Positions 8,342 to 17,421 are shown, numbered from the stretch's first letter. The stretch: 64,000 bases of DNA from Lustribacter sp965277075 (GCA_965277075.1 OZ255707.1:992001-1056000); one strand, 5' to 3'. Notes: a model not told the origin generated them from the letters alone. Numbers and translations are program-made.

Positions 8342-9883
8342 ATGCAGGTTCGCATCTCGACCGATGCCGCGGCATCGATCGCGACCGGCGCCCTCGTTCT
8401 CCCGGTGTTTTCCGACAAGCAGCTCGACAGTATCGCACGCGATATCGACGCGCTGACCGGCGGTGCGCTCGTCGACCTTTTGTCGGCGGGGGAAATCTCC
8501 GGCAAGCTCAACGACTTCGCTCTCGTGCACGCAAAGGATACGCCGTTTCGTCGCGTCGCACTCATCGGTCTCGGGGACCGCGAGAAATTCACGATCGGCA
8601 TCCTCGCGAAATATGCCGGAACCGCGGTGCGCTCACTCGGCAAACGGAACGTCGCCTCACTCGCGTTCGTCTTGCCGGCGGAGGCAGCGGCGAACGTGCT
8701 GCTCGCGAGTTCGGCAATCGCCGAGGGCGCGATCGCCGCAACGGTCGACACGACGACCTATCGCACCGAACCGGACCAGCCCGTGGTCGCAGATGCCGTC
8801 TCGATCGTCGCGGGAAGCTTCGATCGGGCGGCGCTCGACGCCGGCGTGAAACGCGGGACGATCGTCGGTGAAGCTGTCAATCTCGCGCGCATCATGGCGC
8901 TGACGCCGGGCAATGACATGACGCCGACGCACCTTGCGAACCGGGCGAAAGAACTCGGCGCCGAAGCCGGCCTCGAGGTCGACGTCCTCGACGAAGCGCG
9001 CATGGCAGCAAAGGGCATGGGATCGTTGCTCGGCGTGTCGCGCGGTTCGGACGAACCTGCGACCCTCTCCGTGATGACCTATCGCGGCGATCCGTCGAAC
9101 ACCGAGGTGCTCGCGCTTGTCGGGAAGGGGCTGACGTTCGATTCCGGCGGCATCTCGATCAAACCGGCCGAGAACATGCACGAAATGAAATATGACATGT
9201 CGGCGGGCGCCGGTGTCGTCGCGGCGATGTACGCGATCGGCAAACTCAAACCCAAGCTCAACGTGATCGGCCTCGTGCCGTCGAGCGAGAACTTGCCCGG
9301 CCCGCGCGCGATGAAGCCCGGCGACGTTTTGCGTGCGATGAACGGTAAGACGATCGAAGTGATCAACACCGATGCCGAAGGGCGGCTGATCCTCGCCGAT
9401 GCGCTGTGCTACGCGCGCGAATTGGGAGCAACCAAGATCGTCGACGCGGCGACGCTCACCGGAGCCGTCGTCGTCGCCCTCGGTCACGCCGCGAGCGGCG
9501 TAATGTCGAACGACGAGGGATTCGTGGCCGACTTTCTGCGGGTCGTCGGCGACGTCGGTGAACGGTATTGGCGCCTGCCGCTCTACGACGACTTCGACAA
9601 ACAGATCAAGAGCGACATCGCCGACCTCAAGAACACCGGCGGTCGCCCCGGCGGATCCGAAACGGCCGCCGCGTTCCTCAAGAACTTCGTTGCGAACGTG
9701 CCGTGGATTCATCTCGATATCGCCGGCACGGCCTACCTCGACAACGAGTCGGCGTTCATGGCGAAGGGCCCGACCGGGACGCCGGTACGCGCGTTCGTCA
9801 CGTTCGTCGAACATCTCGCGGCGCAGCCGGGCGCCATTCCGACGAACGGGACGGCGAGCCGCGCCACGAGCGGCGTCGGCTAA
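8342..9883 (+). CDS. pepA: Leucyl aminopeptidase, M17 family
   Basis: This 513-residue cytosolic aminopeptidase removes N-terminal residues from peptides, using two metal ions. The C-terminal catalytic domain has VGKGLTFDSGGISIKP, MKYDMSAGAG and the M17 signature NTDAEGRLILADALC, which carry the metal ligands and the active-site Lys and Arg. The N-terminal half is the variable domain. The ATG at 8342 is preceded by GAAAGGAAG, a good Shine-Dalgarno at suitable spacing. The frame is open further upstream, but that part is antisense to purM. Some M17 members also bind DNA; nothing here shows that. Confidence 0.95.
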   Translation: MQVRISTDAAASIATGALVLPVFSDKQLDSIARDIDALTGGALVDLLSAGEISGKLNDFALVHAKDTPFRRVALIGLGDREKFTIGILAKYAGTAVRSLGKRNVASLAFVLPAEAAANVLLASSAIAEGAIAATVDTTTYRTEPDQPVVADAVSIVAGSFDRAALDAGVKRGTIVGEAVNLARIMALTPGNDMTPTHLANRAKELGAEAGLEVDVLDEARMAAKGMGSLLGVSRGSDEPATLSVMTYRGDPSNTEVLALVGKGLTFDSGGISIKPAENMHEMKYDMSAGAGVVAAMYAIGKLKPKLNVIGLVPSSENLPGPRAMKPGDVLRAMNGKTIEVINTDAEGRLILADALCYARELGATKIVDAATLTGAVVVALGHAASGVMSNDEGFVADFLRVVGDVGERYWRLPLYDDFDKQIKSDIADLKNTGGRPGGSETAAAFLKNFVANVPWIHLDIAGTAYLDNESAFMAKGPTGTPVRAFVTFVEHLAAQPGAIPTNGTASRATSGVG

Positions 9884-9946
9884 ACGGCAGCAGTTTTCCG
9901 CTCGATCGGGGAACGATATCCCACCGCCCTCTGCGAGGAATGTCCG

Positions 9947-10978
9947 ATGATTGCACCGTCCGCTCGGTCTCGCGAAGAATACGTCCGCCGCATCCGCGAC
10001 CAGCATCTGGCACCGCTGTGGGAAGCGCTTCCCTATCTCGTCACCGCGGAGCCCAAGACGGTCATCGCGCCGTACCGGTGGCGCTATCGCGACATCCGCC
10101 CGGCGCTGCTTGAGTCAGCTACGGTGATCACGGCAAAAGAAGCGGAGCGTCGCGTGCTGGTGCTCGAGAATCCGAAGCTTCCCGGCGAATCGAAGATAAC
10201 GAACAGCCTTTTCGGCGGCTTACAGCTCATCATGCCGAACGAGGTTGCGCCGCCGCACCGTCACATCCAAGCGGCGCTACGGTTCATCATCGAGGGACAC
10301 CGCGCATACACCGCGGTCGACGGCGAACGCACGATGATGGAGCCGGGCGACTTCGTGATCACGCCGTCCTGGACGTTCCACGATCACGGCAATCACACGG
10401 ACGAACCGATGGTGTGGCTCGACGGCCTCGACATGCACATGGTGCGTCTGTTCGAAGCAAGTTTTCGCGAAGGCTGGATCGACGAAGAGCCGATCGAACC
10501 GACGAAGCCGGAGTTCGACTCGATCAATCGCTATGGTGCGAACCTCGTGCCGGTCGAACACAGCCATCATCGCAAGACCTCACCGATCTTCAGCTATCCG
10601 TACGATCGTACGCGCGAAGCGCTGCTCGCGATGCAACGCGCCGAGGGACCGAGTTCGCATTTCGGTTATAAGATGCGGTACATCAACCCGCTCACGGGCG
10701 GCGACGCAATTCCGACGATCAGCACGTTCATGCAACTGCTGCCGGGCGGTTTCGCGACCGCGCCGTATCGCGCGACCGACAGCACGGTGTTCGTGCCGGT
10801 CGAAGGCACAGGAACGACGACGGTCGGCGGCGCGACCTTCGACTGGGAACCGCATGATATCATCGTCGTGCCGAGCTGGATGAAGTACACGCACACCGCA
10901 TCGAGCGACGCGATCCTCTTCTCGTATTCCGATCGCGGACCGCAGGAACTGCTCGGGTTTTGGCGCGAGGAGAAGTAA
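9947..10978 (+). CDS. Gentisate 1,2-dioxygenase-like double-cupin protein
   Basis: The 343-residue bicupin belongs to the gentisate / 1-hydroxy-2-naphthoate / salicylate 1,2-dioxygenase group, which cleaves the ring of hydroxy-aromatic acids using Fe(II). The N-terminal cupin contributes His104 and His106 in PPHRHIQAALRF and a third His in SWTFHDHGNH (145-150). The C-terminal cupin (about 250-340) has a degenerate metal site but the usual fold pattern. The length matches the family (about 340-370). It lies 63 bases after pepA on the same strand and may share its transcript. A second, diverged homologue occurs at 54743. Which of gentisate, salicylate or a substituted relative is the substrate cannot be decided. 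Confidence 0.88.
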   Translation: MIAPSARSREEYVRRIRDQHLAPLWEALPYLVTAEPKTVIAPYRWRYRDIRPALLESATVITAKEAERRVLVLENPKLPGESKITNSLFGGLQLIMPNEVAPPHRHIQAALRFIIEGHRAYTAVDGERTMMEPGDFVITPSWTFHDHGNHTDEPMVWLDGLDMHMVRLFEASFREGWIDEEPIEPTKPEFDSINRYGANLVPVEHSHHRKTSPIFSYPYDRTREALLAMQRAEGPSSHFGYKMRYINPLTGGDAIPTISTFMQLLPGGFATAPYRATDSTVFVPVEGTGTTTVGGATFDWEPHDIIVVPSWMKYTHTASSDAILFSYSDRGPQELLGFWREEK

Positions 10979-11053
10979 CCGCCCCGGCATAGCATTCCGC
11001 CGCGGCACCGGTCGTGCCATGCGTATGGCACTCACCGATGTTAGCGTGATTGC

Positions 11054-11860
11054 GTGCTCATCGCGCAGATCACCGATACGCATATTCGGCCCAAAGGCAA
11101 ACCGTTGCATCACATGGTGCACACGGCACACTACTTGCGCCGGGCGATTGTGCATATTGAAGCGCTCCGTCCGCGTCCCGACGTCGTCGTCGCGACCGGC
11201 GACCTCGTCGACCGCGGCAAGGGCAAAGAATATCGTCGCTTTCGAAAGATCGTCGAAGGTTTATCGATGCCCCTGTTCCTCGTTCCCGGCAATCACGACG
11301 CGCGCGACGCGCTACGCGAGCACTTCGTAGACCACGCGTACCTGCCGCCGAGCGGACCCATCTGCTACGCGGTCGACACGCTTCCGATGCGCCTGATCGG
11401 GCTCGATTCAACGCGTTCGAAGCACCCGGGCGGCGCGCTCGATGACGCGCGCCTCGACTGGTTCGAAACGGCGCTCGCCCTCGCGCCGCATCGGCCGACA
11501 TTCGTTTTCATGCATCATCCGCCGTTCGCGCTCGGCATCGCCCCGATCGACGCGCACGGGTTCCGAAACCGCGATCGCTTTACCGCGATCGTTCAGCGCA
11601 ATCCCCAGATCGTCCGCGTCGCATGCGGCCACGTTCACCGGCAGGCGACTTCCCACATCGGAAGCACGCTCGTCTCGACCATACCGAGTACGTCGCACCA
11701 ACTCGTCTTGGCGCGGACGTCGCTGGGCGTCCTAGGATTGCGCCTCGAACCGCCGGCCTTCGCGCTACACGAGTGGGACGGCCGCCGGATGCAGACGACG
11801 ATTCATCCCATCGAAACGATCGCCGTCGGCAACGTCGCATCGTTACCGCACGTGTCCTGA
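11054..11860 (+). CDS. Class III cyclic-nucleotide phosphodiesterase-like metallophosphoesterase (CpdA type)
   Basis: The 268-residue calcineurin-like phosphoesterase shows the full set of metal-binding motifs: Asp8-x-His10 (ITDTHI), ATGDLVDRG, PGNHDARD, MHHPPFAL and CGHVHRQ. The motif order and the length match CpdA / Rv0805-type cAMP phosphodiesterases. The GTG at 11054 begins directly with the first beta strand (VLIAQITDTHI), so no residues are missing. Substrate specificity in this family is broad (cAMP, 2',3'-cNMP, phosphodiesters), so hydrolysis of cAMP is an inference. It is a single gene, following the cupin gene by about 75 bases. Confidence 0.88.
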   Translation: MLIAQITDTHIRPKGKPLHHMVHTAHYLRRAIVHIEALRPRPDVVVATGDLVDRGKGKEYRRFRKIVEGLSMPLFLVPGNHDARDALREHFVDHAYLPPSGPICYAVDTLPMRLIGLDSTRSKHPGGALDDARLDWFETALALAPHRPTFVFMHHPPFALGIAPIDAHGFRNRDRFTAIVQRNPQIVRVACGHVHRQATSHIGSTLVSTIPSTSHQLVLARTSLGVLGLRLEPPAFALHEWDGRRMQTTIHPIETIAVGNVASLPHVS

Positions 11861-11887
11861 CGCCGGCTTCCCGGGTACGTGGCAGAC

Positions 11888-12040
11888 ATGCAACCACAAG
11901 AGCCGTTCATCAACGATCCCGACGTTCCCACCGTCGACCCGCCAACGGAGATCATCAACGATCCGGAAATCACGACCGACATGCCGGTCGACGACGTATC
12001 GGGAACATCGACCGACGCGCTGGCCGATGTAAGCGACTAA
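11888..12040 (+). CDS. Possible small acidic protein with an internal repeat
   Basis: An ATG at 11888 opens a 50-residue frame, 27 bases after the metallophosphoesterase stop, that ends in TAA at 12038-12040. The product is strongly acidic and proline-rich, with an imperfect internal duplication (INDPDVPTVDP then INDPEITTDMP). Its stop codon overlaps the convergent purF stop by two bases. There is no recognised homologue and no good Shine-Dalgarno. The repeat and skewed composition make it more than random, but a chance frame is possible. Confidence 0.35.
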   Translation: MQPQEPFINDPDVPTVDPPTEIINDPEITTDMPVDDVSGTSTDALADVSD

Positions 12041-13422
12041 AGCTTCAAGGCCGGCTGGCGGTCGCCGCTGCTTGCGGCGATCACCGGTTCGCTCGGATAC
12101 GCGCCGGTAAGGCAGCCAAGACAAAAATTATCGCGTTCGCGGCCCGTCGACTCGACCAGACGCTCCACGCTCAGATAGCCGAGTGAATCCGCGCCGACGC
12201 GTTCGCGTATCTGGTCGACGGTGAGATTCGCTGCGATGAGTTCAGCGTACGTTGCCATATCGACGCCGAGATAGCACGGGTGGACGATCGGCGGTGAGGT
12301 GATGCGAAGGTGGACCTCGCGTGCGCCGGCATCGCGCAAGATTGAAACGATCCGCGGGGTCGTGGTTCCGCGAACGATCGAGTCGTCGACGACCACCACG
12401 CGCTGTCCGCGCAAGTTTTCAACAATTGGGTTGAACTTCAGGTGCACGCCCTGATTGCGCATGTTTTGATCCGGGCTGATGAACGTTCGCCCGATATAGC
12501 GATTCTTTATCAGCCCCTCGACGTACGGCAACCCGCTCTCCGCAGCATACCCGATGCCGCCGGGAATCGCTGAGTCCGGTACCGCCATAACGACGTCCGC
12601 ATCGACCGGGTGTTCACGCGCGAGTGCGCGTCCCATCGCGTAACGTGCCATATAGATCGACCGGCCGGAGAGTACCGAGTCGGGACGCGCAAAATAGATA
12701 TACTCGAACATGCAGAGGGCCGGCGGCTTCTCGATCTCGATGCGTTCGGTCCGCATGCCGCTTGCGTCCACGATCACGATCTCGCCGGCTTCGATCTCGC
12801 GCAGATAATGTGCGCCCACGGTCGCAAGGGCGCACGATTCCGACGCGATCATATAGCCGTTCTCGCCGTAGGTGCCGATGCACAAGGGACGCACGCCCCA
12901 CGGGTCGCGAAACGCGATCACCGACGTCGGTGTCGTCATCACGATCGAGTACGCGCCCTCCGCGGTCCGCATCGCCTCTTTGATGCGCTCGACGAGCGTC
13001 GGTGCGGTTCCGCTGGCGATCGTCTTCGCAAAAATCTCGCTGTCGGACGTCGCATCGAGTTCGGCGCGTTCCGGTAACGTGGCGAGCAGCGCGTCGGCGT
13101 TGGTGAGGTTTCCGTTATGCGCAAAGCCAAACGGTCCGATGGTGCTCTCTTCGATAAACGGCTGCGCGTTGACGACAACCGACGAACCGCTCGTTGAGTA
13201 CCGCGTATGCCCGATTGCAAAGTCACCGAGCATGCCGCCGAGAATCTCCTCGTTGAAGACCCCGGTGAGCAATCCCATTTCACGGTGGCTCACGATCGCT
13301 CGGCCGTTACCAACCGCGATCCCGGCGCTCTCTTGCCCGCGATGCTGCAGAGCGTAGAGTCCGAAGTACACTAAACGCGCGACATCGAGCCCCGGTGCGT
13401 AAATCGCCGCGATACCGCACAT
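12037..13422 (-). CDS. purF: Amidophosphoribosyltransferase (first step of purine synthesis)
   Basis: PurF converts PRPP and glutamine to phosphoribosylamine. Cys2 in MCGIAAIY is the N-terminal nucleophile of the glutaminase domain; there is no propeptide beyond the initiator Met, unlike Bacillus-type enzymes. The phosphoribosyltransferase domain carries the PRPP loop VVVVDDSIVRGTT. The C-terminal Cys pair in NFCLGCLTGAYP resembles ligands of the [4Fe-4S] cluster in oxygen-sensitive PurF. Its 461 residues match the family. The gene is separate from the other pur genes and sits downstream of the Bax-inhibitor gene with a 15-base gap, so those two are probably cotranscribed. Confidence 0.96.
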   Translation of the reverse strand: MCGIAAIYAPGLDVARLVYFGLYALQHRGQESAGIAVGNGRAIVSHREMGLLTGVFNEEILGGMLGDFAIGHTRYSTSGSSVVVNAQPFIEESTIGPFGFAHNGNLTNADALLATLPERAELDATSDSEIFAKTIASGTAPTLVERIKEAMRTAEGAYSIVMTTPTSVIAFRDPWGVRPLCIGTYGENGYMIASESCALATVGAHYLREIEAGEIVIVDASGMRTERIEIEKPPALCMFEYIYFARPDSVLSGRSIYMARYAMGRALAREHPVDADVVMAVPDSAIPGGIGYAAESGLPYVEGLIKNRYIGRTFISPDQNMRNQGVHLKFNPIVENLRGQRVVVVDDSIVRGTTTPRIVSILRDAGAREVHLRITSPPIVHPCYLGVDMATYAELIAANLTVDQIRERVGADSLGYLSVERLVESTGRERDNFCLGCLTGAYPSEPVIAASSGDRQPALKL

Positions 13423-13437
13423 GCAGGAAGCTCTTCT

Positions 13438-14103
13438 TCAGTCGTCGCGGCTTCGCATCCCGAACAGCTGGAGGAGGGCGATGAAAATGTTGATGGTGTC
13501 GAGATAGATCGATACAGCGAGATCGACGGCCGTAAGACCGTCACCGCCGGCGCGGATGCGGCTGAAGTCGACCAACGTGATCAGCGTGAAGATACCGAGC
13601 GTCGCCCACGCGTACACGCCGGGCTGCAAGAAGTGGAAGAACGCCGATGCGACGCCGACGAGAACGAGGAGCAGAAGCGCGCCGAAGGCGATGCCTTGAA
13701 ATCGGCGCCAGTCGATCGAAAACGTATAGGCGACACCACCCAACACGAGCATGCCGAAGCCCGTCGTCGCTGCGGCATTGACGACAACTTCCGGACCGCT
13801 GATGTTCACGTAGCGCATGATCGTCGGCGCGAGGCCGACGCCCTCAACGAACGTGAACGCGTAAAACCAGAGCAGCGCGACTTGCGGATTACGTCGAACG
13901 GCGCTCATGATGAAGAGCATCCCCAGTCCGACGAATACGGCAATCAAGCCGACAAGGGGCGAGACACCGCGGAACACGTACGCGGCGATCGCGGTGACGA
14001 TGAAGCCGACGCCCGTGATGCCGAGGACTTGCCCGAGCAGGGCCGAGCTGCTCACGGCAGGTCCGGCCATGGGCCGATAGCTCGAGTAGCGCGGATTATT
14101 CAT
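13438..14103 (-). CDS. Bax inhibitor-1 / YccA family membrane protein
   Basis: The 221-residue protein has about seven hydrophobic segments (near 22-44, 50-68, 75-95, 104-127, 140-158, 165-182 and 195-213), as expected for the BI-1/YbhL/YccA family of inner-membrane, calcium-leak-type proteins. The family's C-terminal features IRAGGDGLTAVDLAVSIYLD and NIFIALLQLFG are clear. The N-terminal tail (MNNPRYSSYRPMAG) is polar and probably cytoplasmic. It is divergent from the radical SAM gene and is followed by purF 15 bases later, but nothing links it to purine synthesis by function. Confidence 0.92.
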   Translation of the reverse strand: MNNPRYSSYRPMAGPAVSSSALLGQVLGITGVGFIVTAIAAYVFRGVSPLVGLIAVFVGLGMLFIMSAVRRNPQVALLWFYAFTFVEGVGLAPTIMRYVNISGPEVVVNAAATTGFGMLVLGGVAYTFSIDWRRFQGIAFGALLLLVLVGVASAFFHFLQPGVYAWATLGIFTLITLVDFSRIRAGGDGLTAVDLAVSIYLDTINIFIALLQLFGMRSRDD

Positions 14104-14160
14104 GACGATTTCTACTATACACCGGGAGGCCGAAAGTTACGTAAATCGAACGTATGTTCG

Positions 14161-15060
14161 ATGACGGTGGTGCGCCGATTCGGTGCGGTCGAGGTAACAG
14201 AAGTCGTGGCTAAGAGTATCCTCAACCGCGTGCGCGGCATGCCTTTTGTCTGGTCGATCAACCCGTATCAAGGTTGCTTCCACCAATGCGTCTTTTGCTA
14301 CGCCCGTTCGACCCATCGGTACCGCGAACTCGACGGGGTCGCTGCTTGGGGCTCGCGGCTCACCGCGAAGGTCAACGCGGCGAGCGTCTTACGCCGCGAA
14401 CTCAACCGGCGTTCGTGGCGCAACGAAGAGGTTGCGATCGGCACGGCCACCGATCCCTATCAGGCGATCGAGGGCCGCTACCGCCTCACGCGCGCGATCA
14501 TCGCGGAACTCGCGCGCGCGGCGACCCCGGCACACCTCATCACGCGTTCGCCGCTGATCGTGCGCGACGTCGACGTCCTCTCCGAGCTCTCGCGCGCCGC
14601 TGCGTTCAGCGTCTGCGTCAGTTTGCCGACGCTGGACGCCGCTCTTGCGCAGCGTATCGAACCGACAGTCGCGCCCCCACGTCAACGCCTCCGTGCGGTG
14701 CGCCGCTTGGCCGAGGCCGGCATTCGGGTCGGTGTCGCAGTCGCTCCGGTCTTACCGTATCTCACCGACGCACCCGACGCGTTGCGCGACGTCGTGGCCG
14801 CAGCACGCGACGCCGGCGCATCGTTCGCATGGCACAGCGTGCTCAATCTGGGCGACGTCGCTCGCGATGCGTATTTCCGATATCTCGAAGCGGATCAGTC
14901 GCACCTCGTCGATACGTATCGCGCGATGTATCGCAGCCGGTATGCGCCGGCCGCGTATCGTAGCGGGGTCGAACGCGAACTGAACCGGGCACGCGTCGTG
15001 CCGTTCGCGCCGCCGCCGGCGATCGAGCCGCGCGACACGCGCGAGATGCGGCTCCTGTAA
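14161..15060 (+). CDS. SPL-like radical SAM protein (Rv2578c type)
   Basis: The 299-residue protein has the radical SAM cluster motif Cys39-x3-Cys43-x2-Cys46 in GCFHQCVFCYAR, preceded by the INPYQGC signature of spore-photoproduct-lyase-like proteins. Other conserved pieces are ATDPYQAIEGRY, HLITRSPLIVRDVD and the APVLPYLTD segment near the middle of the barrel. Relatives are annotated as photoproduct lyase-like or Rv2578c-family proteins of unproven function. ATG 14161 is chosen because the frame upstream runs antisense to the Bax-inhibitor gene. The intergenic gap of 57 bases to that divergent gene probably contains both promoters. Confidence 0.9.
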   Translation: MTVVRRFGAVEVTEVVAKSILNRVRGMPFVWSINPYQGCFHQCVFCYARSTHRYRELDGVAAWGSRLTAKVNAASVLRRELNRRSWRNEEVAIGTATDPYQAIEGRYRLTRAIIAELARAATPAHLITRSPLIVRDVDVLSELSRAAAFSVCVSLPTLDAALAQRIEPTVAPPRQRLRAVRRLAEAGIRVGVAVAPVLPYLTDAPDALRDVVAAARDAGASFAWHSVLNLGDVARDAYFRYLEADQSHLVDTYRAMYRSRYAPAAYRSGVERELNRARVVPFAPPPAIEPRDTREMRLL

Positions 15061-15061
15061 C

Positions 15062-15589
15062 CTAGAAACCTCGGCTACGGGCGAACTGTTCGGCGGCGTG
15101 CAGTGCGCTCTGACCGGCGCGCAAATCGCTAATGGCGATTTCACGATGGCCGCCATACTCACGCTCGTCTTCCGAGAGTTGGGCGATCAATCGGTTCACC
15201 CAACGGTTGACGCCGAGGAGGTAGTTGTCGCTCGCGCCCTGCCCGTAAATCTCCGACTCGAAGGCGTGTTCGTCGAGCGTAACGGCCGGGACAAAACACC
15301 CGGGATTCGCACCATCGTTGTGGATTGCGAACCCTCTGGCGGCGGCGAGCTGGTTGCGTGCGCCTGAGAGATCGTTCACCGCGGCAACGCGGTGTCCGCC
15401 GTAATCGTGGCGGTCGTGATTGAGCTGTTCGATCGCGTCGTTCAGGCGGCTGTGGACGTGCCAGATGTTCGCATTCGATGCGCACTGCGGCGTCGCAAGG
15501 GCCGGAACAGCCGCCGCCCCGATGAAGCCCACCCCACCAATGAGCGCGCAAGCGAGTGCCAGCGCCTTGATTTTGAATAATTTCGTCAT
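15062..15589 (-). CDS. Small secreted protein with a duplicated YGGHR motif
   Basis: The 175-residue protein has a strong signal peptide (about 1-32, ending VPALA-TP). The mature part holds two related segments of about 35 residues: one has DYGGHRVAAVNDLSGARNQL and the other has EYGGHREIAISDLRAGQSAL, each preceded by a leucine-rich helix (DAIEQLNHD and NRLIAQLSED). This suggests two copies of an antiparallel helical hairpin. Two cysteines (in QCASN and GCFVP) could form a disulfide. No function is recognised; it probably acts in the periplasm or outside. It is convergent with the radical SAM gene, with one base between stops. Confidence 0.75.
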   Translation of the reverse strand: MTKLFKIKALALACALIGGVGFIGAAAVPALATPQCASNANIWHVHSRLNDAIEQLNHDRHDYGGHRVAAVNDLSGARNQLAAARGFAIHNDGANPGCFVPAVTLDEHAFESEIYGQGASDNYLLGVNRWVNRLIAQLSEDEREYGGHREIAISDLRAGQSALHAAEQFARSRGF

Positions 15590-15679
15590 TCGAACGTTCC
15601 TTATGGAAGTGATTGAATACTCGAAGAAACGAACGTTTGCGACGCGAGCTCTCAGCTTTACGCAGCTCTCATCACAGTT

Positions 15680-16789
15680 TTACGATCGTTCGCCGGCGGC
15701 GGCAACGCTCGCTCGCAACGACGGCTCCGGCCGAGCGATGTAATAACCTTGAACGAATGATGCGCCGTGGTCCCGGAGCCACGCGTATTCGCCCTCCGTC
15801 TCAACGCCTTCGGCGATCACGCCAAGACCGAGTGCGCGGCCGGCTTCGATCAACTTACCGGCCAACATCGCTTTGAACGGATCGTCCTCGACGTTGCGTA
15901 CGAGGTCGAGGTCGAGCTTGATAAAGTCCGGCTTGAGCGCATGCAGCAGATTGAGCGACGCGAAGCCGGAACCAAGATCGTCGAGTGCAACGCGAAAGCC
16001 TGCACGCCGGTAGAAGTCCAGCGTATCGAGCAGATGCGGTACGTCCAACACTTGATCGCTCTCAACGACTTCGAACACGATGCGATCGTGTGCCAACCCC
16101 AGTTCGTCGAGCATCGCGATCGTCGTACGCAAGCAGGATGCGGCATCGTAAATCGACGACGGCATGAAGTTGATAAACAGCGCGCCCTCAAAGCGTTGCG
16201 CGGCCGCGGCCGCGATGATCGTGCGGCGCGCGGCGAGATCGGCGTTCGGTAGGCAATCGGTGTCGTAGGCGAGCCGGAAGAAGTCGGCGGGCCGCGCGAT
16301 GGGGCCGCCGGGCGGCAACCGTAAGAGGCCCTCGTGCGCGAAGACGTCGAGCGTCTGTGCGTCGACGATCGGCTGAAAAGCAGCCGTCAACGCACCGCCC
16401 TCGATCAAAGCGGCAATGTCGCCGACCTGAGCGCGCGCGATCACGCGCTCCAGGGTGTCGGCCTCGAGATAATCGCTGAGGGTCGGCGAACGATCTTTCT
16501 CGATGAAGAGCGCTCGGATCGTTTGGCGCTCTACGCTCGTGAACGCTTCCCCCAAAATGCGGCAGCGCGTCGAAAGTTCGCCGTCGCCGATCTCGATGCT
16601 GAGGATGCCGTCGGCTTCCACATAGACCCATTGTGCGTCGCGGACCGCGCGCCGGGCTTTGACCCGCGTCGAGATGACCGGCAGTCGCAGGTGGAGCGTC
16701 CCCGATCCGTTGCGGGGGGTTGCGATCACCTCACAACGGGCGCAACGAACGTCGTCTTCCGACGCAGCGCCGCTAAAGCACGACCTCAC
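15680..16789 (-). CDS. EAL-domain protein (c-di-GMP phosphodiesterase or receptor)
   Basis: From a GTG at 16789 the product is 369 residues; a longer frame upstream runs antisense to a divergent gene and is rejected. The N-terminal region (about 1-130) has a CARC pair but no recognised domain. The EAL domain (about 135-365) reads EGL instead of EAL but keeps the catalytic glutamate. It also has INFMPSSIY, FEVVESD, LDDLGSGFASLN with both metal-ligand aspartates, KLDLDLVR, AEGVET and VQGYYIARP. It should therefore still bind, and may hydrolyse, c-di-GMP. There is no GGDEF domain and no transmembrane segment, so it is probably cytoplasmic. Confidence 0.85.
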   Translation of the reverse strand: MRSCFSGAASEDDVRCARCEVIATPRNGSGTLHLRLPVISTRVKARRAVRDAQWVYVEADGILSIEIGDGELSTRCRILGEAFTSVERQTIRALFIEKDRSPTLSDYLEADTLERVIARAQVGDIAALIEGGALTAAFQPIVDAQTLDVFAHEGLLRLPPGGPIARPADFFRLAYDTDCLPNADLAARRTIIAAAAAQRFEGALFINFMPSSIYDAASCLRTTIAMLDELGLAHDRIVFEVVESDQVLDVPHLLDTLDFYRRAGFRVALDDLGSGFASLNLLHALKPDFIKLDLDLVRNVEDDPFKAMLAGKLIEAGRALGLGVIAEGVETEGEYAWLRDHGASFVQGYYIARPEPSLRASVAAAGERS

Positions 16790-16865
16790 TCTACCTGTTT
16801 CGTCCGAAGGCCCCGAAATATTTATCAGCAAGGGTCGTCTCGCGAACGCGGAAAAGAACTGGGCT

Positions 16866-17306
16866 ATGCGATTGCGGGTGTTCTCGTCGCTGGTTTTTGT
16901 CATGTTGTGCGCGGCGTTCGGAGGGTCTGCGAACGGCGCAGATCCGCCGCCGGATCTGCCCACGTTACGCGCGCGGGTCACCGTCGCCGAGGGAACGGTG
17001 CCGTCGAACGTCCGCGACGTGGTGCATGGGCGCGGCACGCTCGGCGACGTCGTGGAGACGACGTATCGCAGGGGGACGAACGAGCGCACCGTCACCGTGC
17101 ACGGGCCGATCACCGTTGAGAACGGCACGCTCGACGGTGAACGATGGAAACGCGATGCGAACGGCGTCACGGTCGCGATCGAACCCGAGCCGCCTGAAGC
17201 AATCGGCGAAGCGCACGTCGTGAACGTTGAACGCAGCACGACGCCCGACGCCTACGTGATCGCGGATCTCACAAAGGGCCGGTTACGGCACCAAAACGTT
17301 CGTTGA
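16866..17306 (+). CDS. N-terminal fragment of a secreted retropepsin-like protein (before a frameshift)
   Basis: The ATG at 16866 gives 146 residues with a signal peptide (RLRVFSSLVFVMLCAAFG, cleaved near SANGA-D) and a beta-rich region that ends abnormally in KGRLRHQNVR. A run of coherent protein (GYGTKTFVDPVTSRILRRD) begins in another frame right where this one goes off, near 17270-17285, and continues into the protease frame at 17422. Dropping one G in the AAAGGG at 17274-17279 would join the two parts as ADLTKAGYGTKTF. I therefore read 16866-18375 as one gene interrupted by a one-base insertion. Confidence 0.7.
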   Translation: MRLRVFSSLVFVMLCAAFGGSANGADPPPDLPTLRARVTVAEGTVPSNVRDVVHGRGTLGDVVETTYRRGTNERTVTVHGPITVENGTLDGERWKRDANGVTVAIEPEPPEAIGEAHVVNVERSTTPDAYVIADLTKGRLRHQNVR

Positions 17307-17421
17307 CCCCGTCACATCGCGCATTCTTCGGCGCGACCGCATCAGCGCGAACGAAACCATCACGACCACGTTCATAGCGTACGATACGTTTGCAACGGCG
17401 ACGCTGCCGACGAGATGGCAG

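Noticed and set aside
8657..10006. 449-codon open frame on the minus strand
   Set aside because: Shadow of pepA and of the following cupin start; no recognisable domain.
13633..14160. Upstream extension of the radical SAM frame
   Set aside because: It is antisense to the Bax-inhibitor gene; the family homology starts at ATG 14161.
16790..17239. Upstream extension of the EAL frame
   Set aside because: It lies opposite a clear signal-peptide gene and is Ser/Thr-rich noise.
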